Source: Vibrio celticus
GTDB lineage: Bacteria; Pseudomonadota; Gammaproteobacteria; Enterobacterales; Vibrionaceae
NCBI RefSeq assembly: GCF_024347335.1
Contig: NZ_AP025464.1
Span: 1,674,001-1,738,000, forward strand
Length of the DNA: 64,000 nucleotides
Direction: 5' to 3'
In this document: positions 1-9,344 of the stretch, piece after piece
Position numbering within the stretch: position 1 is the first letter of the stretch
How the letters are laid out: every line of letters starts with the position of its first letter
The notes under the pieces: generated by a model
Told to the model about the DNA's origin: nothing
Database searches by the model: none
Seen by the model: the letters and a program-made list of their open reading frames with translations, nothing else
Translations under genes and position numbers: made by a program

Positions 1-2205
1 GCACTCATACCGTCATGTTTAATCGCTGGTTACGCTTTTGCTGTTGGTACAGCGGTTGTGCTGCCAGGGCAACATGAAGTTGGTGTTGATCTTTCGGGCT
101 CCCCACTATCTGCGAATGCCGTCATTGATTGGGAAATTTCCAACAGTGATATTGTGTTCGGAGCTTATGCCGACAAAGCCGACAATGAGCGGGCCACGAC
201 AATTGGTTATATGTACAACCAAGTCATGGCGATGAATTCGGGTTGGTTGGAGAACGATCTCCGTAACCAAGCTGAGTTAGAAGGCCTCAATTTCGAAGAC
301 TATTTCCTGCACTTTTCTGAAGATACTGTCATTGCCGAAGTTGATAAAACTCATGGCGAGAAGACCCTTTTAAACCGAAAACCTATGATCTTGGGCTATA
401 CAGCCAGTGAAGACCATGCTGGCTTTTGGCTGTATCAAGAGCCTCCGTGGGATGCCGATGTGTTTGAGAATTTCGAACAGGGTGGGGCTTTGTATGTCTA
501 TCATGCTGAGCAGTTCGAACGGCTGACCTTTAAATTCTCACAGTTTGCTGGCAACGGCGAATTCTGGATTGAATACCCAACGGCTATTGATTCTCAGGGA
601 AGGGTTTCACAGTGGGAAAGGCTCGACGTAAAGAAAGACAAAACGCTCAATATGACCAAAAACCAATCGGTGATCTGGAACCTTCCGGATAACTGGGTAA
701 GAGCCACAACTCATGATGGCAGTGGTGCGAGCTATGGTGGCGGCCAGTATTTTGGCTCCACCTTTTTGAGAGATGGTGGGCGCTTATACGTTGTGAGAGT
801 TCGTTGGCAAAGTGAGAACGCCGACGACAGGCCGCGTTTAAAAGAAGTAAAACTCAAGAACAGTTTTCCAACCGTCAAGTTAACCGATGCTCCGACTACA
901 ACGCCGGACGGCAATGCTATCAGCCAATGGCGAAAAATCCGCGGTTTTGATGTGTCTGCAGACCTAGATGGCGATAATTACTTGTCGCCAAGTGAGTATC
1001 GAAATCGAACCAATAAGAACGCGACAGCGCGTTTTCGTTGGGAATCAAGAGTGGTGCCATTTGGTCGAATGTGGAGCGCTAACTCATCTTGGTCGCTAAC
1101 GAACGTCGCAAACGCGGATTATCTATCTGCTATTCATCGCTACTACAAGCAAAGCTGGGCAAGCCAAGGTTTGAATGGTGCGTATAACGACGACACAAAT
1201 AAACTCATTGGTTCGAACCAGTTCTATGTTCACTCTGGCGGGCATGTTCAAGAGTTAGGAGCAGTTGCGGGTTCGAATCAAGCGGATGATCTCTATAAAC
1301 AACAATTTTCAGCGTTTCTGAAAAATCTATCTGCTTTAGAAAGTGATGCGTCGATTGGGTTGAATATCGGAACCGCGAACTTACTGGGTCGAAATGGACA
1401 GTCTCATCTTAGCGAGGCGGGATCTCTGTATTTACGCGAGCACTACATTTTTCCATCTACTGGGTTTAGTGGTTACTCGGGGATCTCTAAATTCTGGGAT
1501 AATTCAGCGCTCGCCTACAATGGACAAAGTGTTATTTTTCAGGCGACAACGCGTTATGGGCGAGTTCAGTATCTTGGAAATAGTGAAGAGAGTTGGAAGC
1601 AAGACCAATACTCGACCCTAGCGATCTACTACCTCAATCGACATGCTCAACATAGCTATTTCAATCAGTGGAACAATGGTTACGTCTATGGAAGTGGCAA
1701 TACGACGGCTGACACTTTCTGGCAAAGTGGTGTCCCTAAAAACATCGCCTATCAACCAAGTTCGTTATTGGCCGTTGATTTGGGAGAGCCGAGTCATCAA
1801 ATCCCACAAGGCTTTGAACCGATTCCTTTGATGCTATCAACAACGACACCTCAACCCGCGGACTACACCATCGTTGGCGATGCCTCGATGAACGAAATGG
1901 TGCATGCTGATCTGCCCAACGGTATGACGCACGTTCTACCGACGTTCACGTACTTTATGTATCAATCTGAAAATCAGGTGGTTGCTGGTGGTCCTGAGGA
2001 CATGGTGTTAGCGAGAGAGTTTAGCAATGGTCGTGTGTTGTATCGTACGGATTTCCACGGTAAGAATCCGAGCTTTTATGAAACGTCAAAACTCACCATT
2101 GCGTTGGATGTTCCAATGAAACCTGTTGATGCTAACGGTAACGTTGGTGACTATGTGAGTGAAATAGAAATTGGCGGTTATGAAGGGCTTTTCTTACTTT
2201 ATTAG
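1..2205 (+). CDS. Large uncharacterised protein, 5' end outside the window
   Basis: The reading frame is open from the first base to the TAG at 2203-2205, so the gene begins upstream and more than 730 codons are visible. I do not recognise the family. A 12-residue EF-hand/dockerin-type calcium loop is visible at nucleotides 961-996, with Asp at positions 1, 3 and 5 and Glu at 12. The protein is rich in Trp, Tyr, Asn and Gly, and its C-terminus is hydrophobic (EGLFLLY). That composition is common in secreted polysaccharide-acting enzymes of marine bacteria, but no catalytic motif could be assigned, so a glycosidase-like role is only a guess. There is no close downstream partner on the same strand: the next gene is an opposite-strand pseudogene. 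Confidence 0.75.
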   Translation, partial: ALIPSCLIAGYAFAVGTAVVLPGQHEVGVDLSGSPLSANAVIDWEISNSDIVFGAYADKADNERATTIGYMYNQVMAMNSGWLENDLRNQAELEGLNFEDYFLHFSEDTVIAEVDKTHGEKTLLNRKPMILGYTASEDHAGFWLYQEPPWDADVFENFEQGGALYVYHAEQFERLTFKFSQFAGNGEFWIEYPTAIDSQGRVSQWERLDVKKDKTLNMTKNQSVIWNLPDNWVRATTHDGSGASYGGGQYFGSTFLRDGGRLYVVRVRWQSENADDRPRLKEVKLKNSFPTVKLTDAPTTTPDGNAISQWRKIRGFDVSADLDGDNYLSPSEYRNRTNKNATARFRWESRVVPFGRMWSANSSWSLTNVANADYLSAIHRYYKQSWASQGLNGAYNDDTNKLIGSNQFYVHSGGHVQELGAVAGSNQADDLYKQQFSAFLKNLSALESDASIGLNIGTANLLGRNGQSHLSEAGSLYLREHYIFPSTGFSGYSGISKFWDNSALAYNGQSVIFQATTRYGRVQYLGNSEESWKQDQYSTLAIYYLNRHAQHSYFNQWNNGYVYGSGNTTADTFWQSGVPKNIAYQPSSLLAVDLGEPSHQIPQGFEPIPLMLSTTTPQPADYTIVGDASMNEMVHADLPNGMTHVLPTFTYFMYQSENQVVAGGPEDMVLAREFSNGRVLYRTDFHGKNPSFYETSKLTIALDVPMKPVDANGNVGDYVSEIEIGGYEGLFLLY

Positions 2206-2562
2206 AACCAATGCGAGTGAGTACTCTCGAACCAGAGCAGACTAGAATTTAGGTTCGGGATATGAGCTTATTCTTTTTACACTGTTTGAACTCTTTGGCG
2301 ATCCACGATTGCTCGTTTAAACCATTGTCGATTAGAGCAAAAAGGTAGCCATCGACTTTGCCTGAAGCCGCAGGATATTCTTGAAATAGCCGGGGTAATC
2401 TGTCTCGTATTGAGCGTCTAACTGCTTACCGAGTTGACGCCATTTTACGAATAACTCAGAAGAAGATGTCTCAACCTTATATTGGCCTAAAATGCGTTGG
2501 TGGTGGGTTAACGCCACTTTAGCGCAGTGATTGGTCTGTACGACTTTTTGTATCAATTGCAT

Positions 2563-2654
2563 ATTTCGGAGCATTCCGATCAGTCATTTCGGGATTATCC
2601 GATCACCCATTTCGGTTTAAACCGATCACTGATTCCGCGATTATCCGATCACTT
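2563..2654. repeat. Four tandem 23-bp repeats at the left end of the IS21 element
   Basis: Copies begin at 2563, 2586, 2609 and 2632 with an exact 23-bp period. Each has the pattern ATTTCGG(N8-9)CCGATCA, with the fourth starting ATTCCG. Inverted, degenerate copies follow to about 2720, and two inverted copies lie at the right end (about 5096-5146). IS21 elements typically carry such terminal multiple repeats as transposase binding sites. Confidence 0.8.
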
Positions 2655-2787
2655 TTAGTCAAACTCCGAAATCGGTGATCGGAATAGCGAAAACCGCGAT
2701 CGTAATGGCCGAAATCCTTCCTTTTTCTCTTTTAAATCAATAGCTCGCTATTCTTTACTTCTTAAACAAGAAGGAAAGGAAGCGACA

Positions 2788-4248
2788 ATGGCCAAAAAGA
2801 GAACTCCAATGAACAAAATCAAAGAGGTATTACGCCTTAAATACGACTGCGGTCTCTCAAATCGTGGTATCGCTTCTTGCCTTAAACTCGGCCCGTCCAC
2901 CGTATCAGAACTCCTTACTCGCTTTAAACAAAGCCAACTTGGTTGGCCTCTACCCGACAGTTGCAGCGATGCAGATCTCACACAGGCGCTGTATCACGGC
3001 AAGAAAGTCAGTCGAGATAAAGTTATGCCAGACTTCACTCAATACGCAGTCGAACTCAGGCGTAAAGGTATGACAAAGATGCTGCTCTGGCAGGAGTATC
3101 ATGAGCAATATCAAGAGCAAGCTTACGCTTACACTCAGTTCTGCGAGCACTTCACTCGTTGGTTCAAAACCCAAAAACGCAGCATGCGCCAGCTTCATGT
3201 TGCAGGTGATAAACTGTTTATCGATTACTGTGGGCCTCGGCTTCAGGTGGTCAACCCTGACACAGGCGAAGTGCGCGAAGCGGAGGTGTTCGTCGCGACT
3301 TTAGGCGCGTCCAATTACTTATGTTGAAGCCTTCCCAGCCAAGGGAAGCCCTACTGGTTAGAGGCGCATGCGAATGCGTTCGAACACTTCGGTGGCGTAC
3401 CACAACTCTTAGTTCCCGATAACCTACGCAGCGCAGTCACCAAAGCCAATCGTTATGAGCCGAGACTGAACGACAGCTATCAAAAGCTGGCTAATCACTA
3501 TCAAACAGCCGTGATGCCTGCTCGCCCCTACAAACCGAAAGACAAAGCCAAGGCAGAGAATGCCGTGCTCCTAGTAGAACGCTGGATCATGATGCGGTTG
3601 CGACACCAAGCCTTCCACACTTTTAAAGAGTTGAATCTCGCCATCCGTGAACTCATGAATGAGTTAAATCAGCGTGAGATGAAACAGTATGGCGCCAGCC
3701 GCCAAGCGCTGTTCGATAAACTCGACAAACCTGCATTAAAGCCACTGCCTAGGCAGCGTTACCTGTATACCGAAACTAAACGAGCCAAAGTTGGCCCTGA
3801 CTATCACATCGAATATCGCCGTCATTACTACTCGGTTCCCCATCAACTTGTTGGTCACCATGTCGAGTTGGAAGCCTCTAATCGCCTGGTGCAGATCTAC
3901 CATCAAGGTAACTTGGTGGCCCAGCATCCACGTAGCCAAAGAGAGCGAGGAAACAGCACCCAACCAGAGCACATGCCAAGCAACCATCAACATCAGAAGT
4001 GGTCGCCAGGGCGCTTGCTTAGCTGGGGAGCCAATATCGGCCCAGCCACACGAGAAGTCGTCAATAAGATGCTGAACTCCAAGCCTCATCCAGAGCAGTC
4101 TTATCGTTCCTGCCTTGGCTTGCTCAGCCTCAGTAAAACCTATGGCGAATCGCGCCTAGAGCAAGCCTGTAAAGATGCGCTGATGCTGACAAAATCCAAT
4201 TACACCTTCATCAGCAATTTGTTGAAAACAATCGTGAAGGACAACTGA
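2788..4248 (+). pseudogene. istA: IS21 transposase IstA with an in-frame stop
   Basis: The reading frame (about 486 codons) has an N-terminal helix-turn-helix (GLSNRGIASCLKLGPSTVSE), the DDE region (FIDYCGP, then LLVPDN, then KAKAENA) and a basic C-terminus. A TGA at 3325-3327 cuts the product at 179 residues, before the second Asp and the Glu of the DDE triad. Around the stop, reading one base over restores a family-like segment (YVEAFP), after which the original frame resumes near 3345. The local sequence therefore looks like a pair of compensating small deletions. A base-calling error is the alternative explanation. As written, no active IstA would be made. IstB follows 78 bp downstream. 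Confidence 0.85.
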
Positions 4249-4326
4249 GTAAAGACAACACGAGTACGCCAAATCTTGTTCATAGCAATGTTCGTGGCCC
4301 GAACAGTTATCACTAGGAGAAAGGAT

Positions 4327-5067
4327 ATGAATGCACTGAACGACCAACTCAAAACCCTACGCTTGAGCCATGCAGCGAAAGCATTAGAGCAGCAGCAAGA
4401 GCAACTGACCACCTACGCAGAACTGGACTTCGAGGAAAGGCTAAGCCTACTTCTGGAAAGCGAGATCTTGAATCGCAATCAGAGCAAAATCCAACGCTTA
4501 AAACGACAAGCCAAGCTGAGAGTAGATGCGCAGCCGAGCCAACTTATCTATAAGGAGGGACGAAACCTCAATCGTAAACAGATGAGCGAACTTCTGACGG
4601 GCAGTTATCTATACAAACACCAGAACATCTTGGTTACAGGCCCAACAGGCGCAGGCAAAACGTATCTTGCCTGCGCACTGGCAACCAGCGCCTGTGACCA
4701 ACAACAAACGGTTAAGTACTACCGATTAACTCGCTTGCTTGACGACCTGACCGCTGGTCGTCTGGATGGTAGCTATCAAAAGCAACTCCAATCGCTGGCT
4801 AAGAAAGCCTTACTGATCCTCGACGACTGGGGGATGGAAAAACTCACTCAAGAGCATGCGGGTCACTTATTAGAAGTGCTGGAAGAGCGTTATCAAAACA
4901 GCAGCACAATCGTCATCAGCCAGTTACCTGTAAGGGAGTGGTACAACATGATCGGCAACGCCACCGTCGCGGACGCGCTAATGGATCGGCTAGTACACAA
5001 TAGTCATAGAATAGAACTGGGAGGTGAGTCAATGAGAAAACTGGCGCAATCCGATCACTTAGAGTAA
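4327..5067 (+). CDS. istB: IS21 helper ATPase IstB
   Basis: A 246-residue AAA+ ATPase that assists IstA in target selection. The Walker A motif is GPTGAGKT and the Walker B region is LLILDDWG. An in-frame ORF extends upstream, but the ATG at 4327 (MNALNDQLKTL) is preceded by a clear ribosome-binding site, GGAGAAAGG, and matches the usual IstB start. The gene appears intact, so the element may retain target-selection function but lack a full transposase. Confidence 0.92.
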   Translation: MNALNDQLKTLRLSHAAKALEQQQEQLTTYAELDFEERLSLLLESEILNRNQSKIQRLKRQAKLRVDAQPSQLIYKEGRNLNRKQMSELLTGSYLYKHQNILVTGPTGAGKTYLACALATSACDQQQTVKYYRLTRLLDDLTAGRLDGSYQKQLQSLAKKALLILDDWGMEKLTQEHAGHLLEVLEERYQNSSTIVISQLPVREWYNMIGNATVADALMDRLVHNSHRIELGGESMRKLAQSDHLE

Positions 5068-5472
5068 AAATAAGAAGAGGGAAAAACGGTAGGATCAGGT
5101 GATCGGAATAAACCGAAACGAGCGATCGCAATCACCGAAATACGCAATCAATTCAACTTGTTCTTCACTCATGGTTTTCGCCAGTACATTCTCTTGTTCG
5201 ATACGCGCCATTCGCTCACTAAACGTTTCAGCATGGATGGGAAACACAAAAGTAAGCGGTAAAGCCAATACCAAAAGACGCTTGTAGAACATAACCTAAC
5301 TCGTTGAATGGATTCGTGACTATTATGCCGTTGAGTAACAATATTATTAACGAATAAACGCGCTTAATTGTAAGAATTATTTTTATCGAGTAGATAAATA
5401 GATGATTTTGGAGTGGTGGTATTCAGGCTCTGAATGTTAGGTTGGTGAGCCTGAAATTTGATGAGGGATCCG

Positions 5473-6231
5473 TTACGAATTAATGACCTTGATGCCTTTG
5501 TCTTGAAGCTCATCAATCACACTACTCGAAAGATCAATATCGGTGATCACGCCATCAAGCGCACTTAAATCTAAGGCGTGGAAGGTAGCGATACGTCCGT
5601 ATTTGGTTGAGTCTGAAATCAGATAGTTCGAATGAGCTGCTTGAACAATGGCTTGTTTGACTAATACCTTATTTTCACAAGGTGTCGAGAGCCCTTTTAG
5701 ATTCCAAGATGAAGAAGAGATAAACGCAATATCAATATTCATCCCTGCCAAGAACTCAGCTACTTTGCCCCCAATACTCGATTGATTTTCACGGTCAACC
5801 TTGCCACCAGTATGGTAAATCTCAGATTGTGTGCTGTTCATTAGGTACGCGGCAATCGCGAAGTCATTGGTGATGATAAGCAGATCATCTCGCCCTGCAA
5901 GTTGGTGAGCGATCTCCAAAGAGGTTGTTCCAGCGTCTAAGTAGATAGTCGAATACTCAGGAACCAATTGAGCAGCTAGTTGACCTATTTGAGCTTTTTC
6001 GCTTGCTTGCTGTTCTACCTTGATGTCGTGTGACAATTCGCTGTGAAGTGCTTTAGTCAGCTGAACGCCACCCGAAACTGAAATCACTTTCCCTGATGTC
6101 TCTAGCTTTACGATATCTCGACGAATGGTCATATGAGACACCTCTAAGTGCTCAACAAGCTCAGAAATACTGATCACTTCTTGGTGTGATAATAGTGACA
6201 AAATGGTTCTCTGACGTTCCGCTGGAATCAT
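5473..6231 (-). CDS. otnR: DeoR-family repressor of the tetronate operon
   Basis: A 252-residue DeoR-type regulator. The N-terminal winged helix (ISELVEHLEVSHMTIRRDIVKLE) is followed by the sugar-phosphate isomerase-like sensor domain, with YLDAGTTSLEIAHQL and DFAIAAYLMN. It is transcribed away from ltnD, the arrangement seen for E. coli ygbI and ygbJKLMN. It probably represses the ltnD operon and is released by a phosphorylated tetronate or a related intermediate; the effector is inferred. The 280-bp divergent intergenic region holds direct repeats that are candidate operators. The gene symbol is assigned by context and similarity to YgbI. Confidence 0.82.
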   Translation of the reverse strand: MIPAERQRTILSLLSHQEVISISELVEHLEVSHMTIRRDIVKLETSGKVISVSGGVQLTKALHSELSHDIKVEQQASEKAQIGQLAAQLVPEYSTIYLDAGTTSLEIAHQLAGRDDLLIITNDFAIAAYLMNSTQSEIYHTGGKVDRENQSSIGGKVAEFLAGMNIDIAFISSSSWNLKGLSTPCENKVLVKQAIVQAAHSNYLISDSTKYGRIATFHALDLSALDGVITDIDLSSSVIDELQDKGIKVINS

Positions 6232-6284
6232 GATTTTTCTTCTATGTTCTTATTTTTCATCATCCTATCAATCTTTAGCTGTTT

Positions 6285-6304
6285 TGTGAATATCTGTGAA
6301 TATC
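6285..6304. promoter_or_regulatory. Tandem 10-bp repeat, candidate OtnR operator
   Basis: TGTGAATATC occurs twice back to back, and a related TGTTGTGAAA follows directly. The repeats lie about 55 bp upstream of the DeoR gene start and about 210 bp upstream of ltnD. DeoR-family proteins often bind repeated short elements in such divergent regions. Assignment to OtnR is inference. Confidence 0.4.
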
Positions 6305-6511
6305 TGTTGTGAAATTGCAATTAGAACTGTGATTGCTGCCGAAATTACCCTTATCTAATGCCTCTAAAGGGTTGAATTACTCAGTGGTGTTAACTTTTGT
6401 TAAAAGTGTGACTTATCACTAAGTCGCATTCGATTACTTCACATATAATCACAAACATAAACAAGAATTAACAAATCTAGAATTCAATAATTACGTGAAA
6501 GGCATCTTGCT

Positions 6512-7426
6512 ATGAATGAAGTTCAATCTGTTGGTGTTATCGGTTTAGGTTCTATGGGCATGGGCGCAGCGAAGTCATGCGTGCGTGCAGGGCTTGATGT
6601 ATATGGTTTCGATTTGAATCCGCAAGCGCTTGAAACCTTGGGTGAATATGGCGCAAAAGCGGTCTCGACAAGTGCGGTTGAGTTTGCAGACAAACTTGAT
6701 TCAGTTTTGGTATTGGTTGTGAATGCAGCTCAAGTTAACACGGTACTGTTTAAAACTGGTCTTGCGGCGGCACTAAGACCTAACACGCCAGTTATGGTCT
6801 CGGCAACGATCTCAGCAGAAGACGCGAAACAAATCGAAGCTGAGCTTGCTGAACATGATCTTGTGATGCTGGATGCGCCAGTGTCCGGCGGTGCAGTAAA
6901 AGCAGAAGCGGGTGAAATGACGATTATGGCTTCAGGTGCGGTGACCACATTTGAAGCACTGGCTCCGGTACTTGATGCAACAGCAGCTAAAGTCTACAAC
7001 ATCGGTGAGACCATTGGCCTTGGTGCGACCGTTAAGATTATCCACCAGTTACTAGCAGGTGTTCATATTGCTGCGGGCGCTGAAGCGATGGCACTAGCCG
7101 CACGCGCAAACATTCCGCTTGATTTGATGTACGACGTTGTTACGAATGCAGCGGGCAACTCTTGGATGTTCGAGAACCGCATGAAGCACGTAGTCGATGG
7201 TGATTACTCTCCAAAATCTATGGTTGATATCTTTGTGAAGGATTTGAACTTGGTATCAGATACCGCTCAAGATCTGAAATTCCCACTCCCACTATCAAGT
7301 GCTGCACTGAACATGTTCGTTAGCGCGAGTAATGCTGGATTTGGTCAAGAAGACGACAGTGCAGTGATAAAAGTCTTCCAAGGCATTGATCTACCAGGTG
7401 TAAATACGTCAAAGGCGGAGAAATAA
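6512..7426 (+). CDS. ltnD: L-threonate dehydrogenase
   Basis: A 304-residue NAD-dependent dehydrogenase of the 3-hydroxyisobutyrate dehydrogenase superfamily, close in length to E. coli YgbJ. It oxidises L-threonate (or D-erythronate in related enzymes) to 2-oxo-tetronate in the cytoplasm. Seen in the sequence: Rossmann motif VIGLGSMGMGAA near residues 9-20, substrate loop DAPVSGGAVKAEAG, and the catalytic-lysine segment VKIIHQLLAG. It is the first gene of an operon and ends two bases before the kinase ATG. Its neighbours are the kinase, decarboxylase, isomerase and permease of the same pathway, which makes the assignment strong; the choice of threonate over erythronate as substrate is less certain. 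Confidence 0.9.
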   Translation: MNEVQSVGVIGLGSMGMGAAKSCVRAGLDVYGFDLNPQALETLGEYGAKAVSTSAVEFADKLDSVLVLVVNAAQVNTVLFKTGLAAALRPNTPVMVSATISAEDAKQIEAELAEHDLVMLDAPVSGGAVKAEAGEMTIMASGAVTTFEALAPVLDATAAKVYNIGETIGLGATVKIIHQLLAGVHIAAGAEAMALAARANIPLDLMYDVVTNAAGNSWMFENRMKHVVDGDYSPKSMVDIFVKDLNLVSDTAQDLKFPLPLSSAALNMFVSASNAGFGQEDDSAVIKVFQGIDLPGVNTSKAEK

Positions 7427-7428
7427 TC

Positions 7429-8685
7429 ATGTTATTAGGTGTTATTGCAGACGACTTTACAGGTGCTACAGACATTGCTGGTTTCTTGGTTGAAAACGGT
7501 ATGCGCACTGTTCAATTGAATGGGATTCCAACGGGAGAGTTTGACACATCAGCAGATGCAGTGGTGATCAGCCTTAAATCTCGCTCTTGCCCAGCTGACC
7601 AAGCGGTGACGGATTCGGTTACTGCGCTTAAATGGCTTCAATCTCAAGGTTGCCAACAGTTTTACTTTAAATACTGCTCAACGTTCGACAGTACCGCTCA
7701 GGGCAATATTGGTCCCGTAACAGATGCACTTTTGGCGGAACTTGGAGAATCTTTCACTATGGTTTGCCCTGCATTGCCAGTAAATGGTCGCACGGTTTAC
7801 AACGGTCACTTGTTTGTTTTTGGTGAGTTGCTCAGTGATTCAGGTATGCGTAATCACCCTGTTACACCAATGATGGATTCCAGTGTGGTTCGAATGATGG
7901 ACGCACAATCAGAAGGTGTTTCCGGTTTAGTTAACTTTCAAACGATTGAACAGGGCGCTGATGCGGTTACCGCTCGTTTTAACGAACTCAAAGCTCAAGG
8001 TAGTCGCTACGCCGTTGTAGACGCATTTAATGCAGAGCACTTGGTGACGTTAGGTCAAGCGGCTAAATCTCTGAAACTAATCACAGGTGGTTCAGGCCTA
8101 GCTGCTGGTATCGCTAAAAATTGGACAGAACATCTTGCTGATCAAAGTGATGCAAAACATGCCGGTAGCCCAGTCAAAGCACCAACCGTTGTGTTCTCTG
8201 GTTCTTGTTCAGTGATTACTAACCAACAAGTTGCGGTATACCGGCAGCTTGCTCCTCACTTTGCTATCGATGTGAAGGCTTGCTTAACCAATGATCAATA
8301 CGCCAATGAAGTGTTCGATTGGGTGATGACCAATAACCAAGGCGAGTTTGCTCCTTTGGTTTATGCAACCGCAGATGCTGCCGCACTAAAAGCAATTCAA
8401 GAAGAGTACGGCGCACAAGCGTCAAGCCACGCCGTTGAACAATTTTTTAGTCAACTCGCTATCAAACTACAACAACATGGCGTGAAAAACTTCATCGTTG
8501 CTGGTGGTGAAACATCAGGCGTCGTGACGCAAAGCCTAGCTGTGAAAGGTTTTCATATTGGTCCTCAAATCGCACCAGGTGTGCCTTGGGTTAAATCGGT
8601 CGAAGGTGAGTTATCACTAGCGCTAAAATCGGGCAATTTTGGTGATGAAAACTTCTTCGCTAAAGCTCAATCATTCTTTTCATAA
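7429..8685 (+). CDS. otnK: 3-oxo-tetronate kinase
   Basis: A 418-residue four-carbon acid sugar kinase (DUF1537, YgbK family). It phosphorylates 3-oxo-tetronate to 3-oxo-tetronate 4-phosphate using ATP. The N-terminal motif IADDFTGATDIAGFL and the C-terminal nucleotide-binding Gly-rich segment VAGGETSGVV are both visible, and the length matches E. coli YgbK (about 420). It starts two bases after ltnD stops and is followed after 11 bp by otnC, so translation is probably coupled in one operon. Confidence 0.92.
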   Translation: MLLGVIADDFTGATDIAGFLVENGMRTVQLNGIPTGEFDTSADAVVISLKSRSCPADQAVTDSVTALKWLQSQGCQQFYFKYCSTFDSTAQGNIGPVTDALLAELGESFTMVCPALPVNGRTVYNGHLFVFGELLSDSGMRNHPVTPMMDSSVVRMMDAQSEGVSGLVNFQTIEQGADAVTARFNELKAQGSRYAVVDAFNAEHLVTLGQAAKSLKLITGGSGLAAGIAKNWTEHLADQSDAKHAGSPVKAPTVVFSGSCSVITNQQVAVYRQLAPHFAIDVKACLTNDQYANEVFDWVMTNNQGEFAPLVYATADAAALKAIQEEYGAQASSHAVEQFFSQLAIKLQQHGVKNFIVAGGETSGVVTQSLAVKGFHIGPQIAPGVPWVKSVEGELSLALKSGNFGDENFFAKAQSFFS

Positions 8686-8696
8686 GCGAGATTCAA

Positions 8697-9344
8697 ATGA
8701 GTAAAGTTTTGATGAACGAGCAGCAGTTAAGAGAGCAAATGGTCACGCTCGCTCGTTCAATGTTCGAACGAGGTTACGCGACAGGTGGTGCAGGTAACCT
8801 ATCTATCAAATTGCCAAATGGGCATTTTCTAGCAACACCAACAGGCTCTTCATTTGGTCGCCTTGTCGCTGAGGAATTGTCGGTTGTTGATATCGATGGC
8901 AACCACATCTCAGGTAAGAAGCCTTCTAAAGAAGCGGCATTCCACCTAGCGATTTACCGTAATAACCCTGTATGCAATGCCATTGTTCATTTGCATTCTA
9001 CTTACCTTACCGCGTTGTCTTGCCTTGAAGGGTTGGATCGTAACAACGCGATTAAGGCTTTCACACCGTATTTCGTGATGCGAATTGGCGAGTTACCAGT
9101 CATTCCTTACCTACGCCCTGGTGACCCACAAATCGCTGAAGAGTTGGCAAAACGAGCAGGTGATTATCGAGCATTCTTGTTAGCAAACCACGGCCCAGTA
9201 GTAACAGGCACTGACTTTATTGATGCCGTTGATAACGCTGAAGAGCTAGAAGAGACCGCCAAATTAGCATTCTTATTGAAAGGGAATGATATCCGTTACC
9301 TAACGGACGAAGAAGTGATGGATTTAAAAGGGAGAGGCAAATAA
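8697..9344 (+). CDS. otnC: 3-oxo-tetronate 4-phosphate decarboxylase
   Basis: A 215-residue class II aldolase/adducin-fold enzyme (YgbL). It decarboxylates 3-oxo-tetronate 4-phosphate to dihydroxyacetone phosphate and CO2. Class II aldolase features are present: GNLSIKLP and GSSFGRL near the N-terminus, zinc-binding histidines in HLHSTYLTALS, and NHGPVVTG toward the C-terminus. The stop codon overlaps the otnI start (TAATG), which indicates translational coupling. Confidence 0.92.
   Translation: MSKVLMNEQQLREQMVTLARSMFERGYATGGAGNLSIKLPNGHFLATPTGSSFGRLVAEELSVVDIDGNHISGKKPSKEAAFHLAIYRNNPVCNAIVHLHSTYLTALSCLEGLDRNNAIKAFTPYFVMRIGELPVIPYLRPGDPQIAEELAKRAGDYRAFLLANHGPVVTGTDFIDAVDNAEELEETAKLAFLLKGNDIRYLTDEEVMDLKGRGK

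Larger units (their letters stand above)
2558..5146 (+). mobile_element. IS21-family insertion sequence, 2589 bp
   Basis: The element encodes IstA (damaged) and IstB. Its ends are related inverted sequences starting TGCATATTTCGG on the left and TGCGTATTTCGG on the right (reverse complement). It is flanked by a 6-bp direct repeat ATCAAT at 2552-2557 and 5147-5152, within the 4-8 bp range of the IS21 family. Both ends carry multiple direct repeats of about 23 bp, as expected for IstA binding. It interrupts a small secreted-protein gene on the minus strand. Confidence 0.92.
2249..5292 (-). pseudogene. Small secreted protein gene broken by an IS21 insertion and a frameshift
   Basis: The 5' part (5292 down to about 5147) encodes a signal peptide (MFYKRLLVLALPLTFVFPIHA) and a charged helix ending EEQVELI. 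The 3' part resumes left of the IS element at 2557 with QKVVQTNHCAK. Removing the IS and one copy of its 6-bp target repeat rejoins the two parts exactly in frame. The left part then reaches a premature stop at 2332. Shifting frame near 2380-2384 continues a sensible protein (EYPAASGKVDGYLFALIDNG...) to a stop at 2249-2251. The ancestral product would be about 149 residues, exported and of unknown function. Two independent lesions argue that the gene is dead. Confidence 0.75.

Noticed and set aside
3736..4089. A 117-residue minus-strand ORF within istA
   Set aside because: Antisense shadow of the transposase with no family features.
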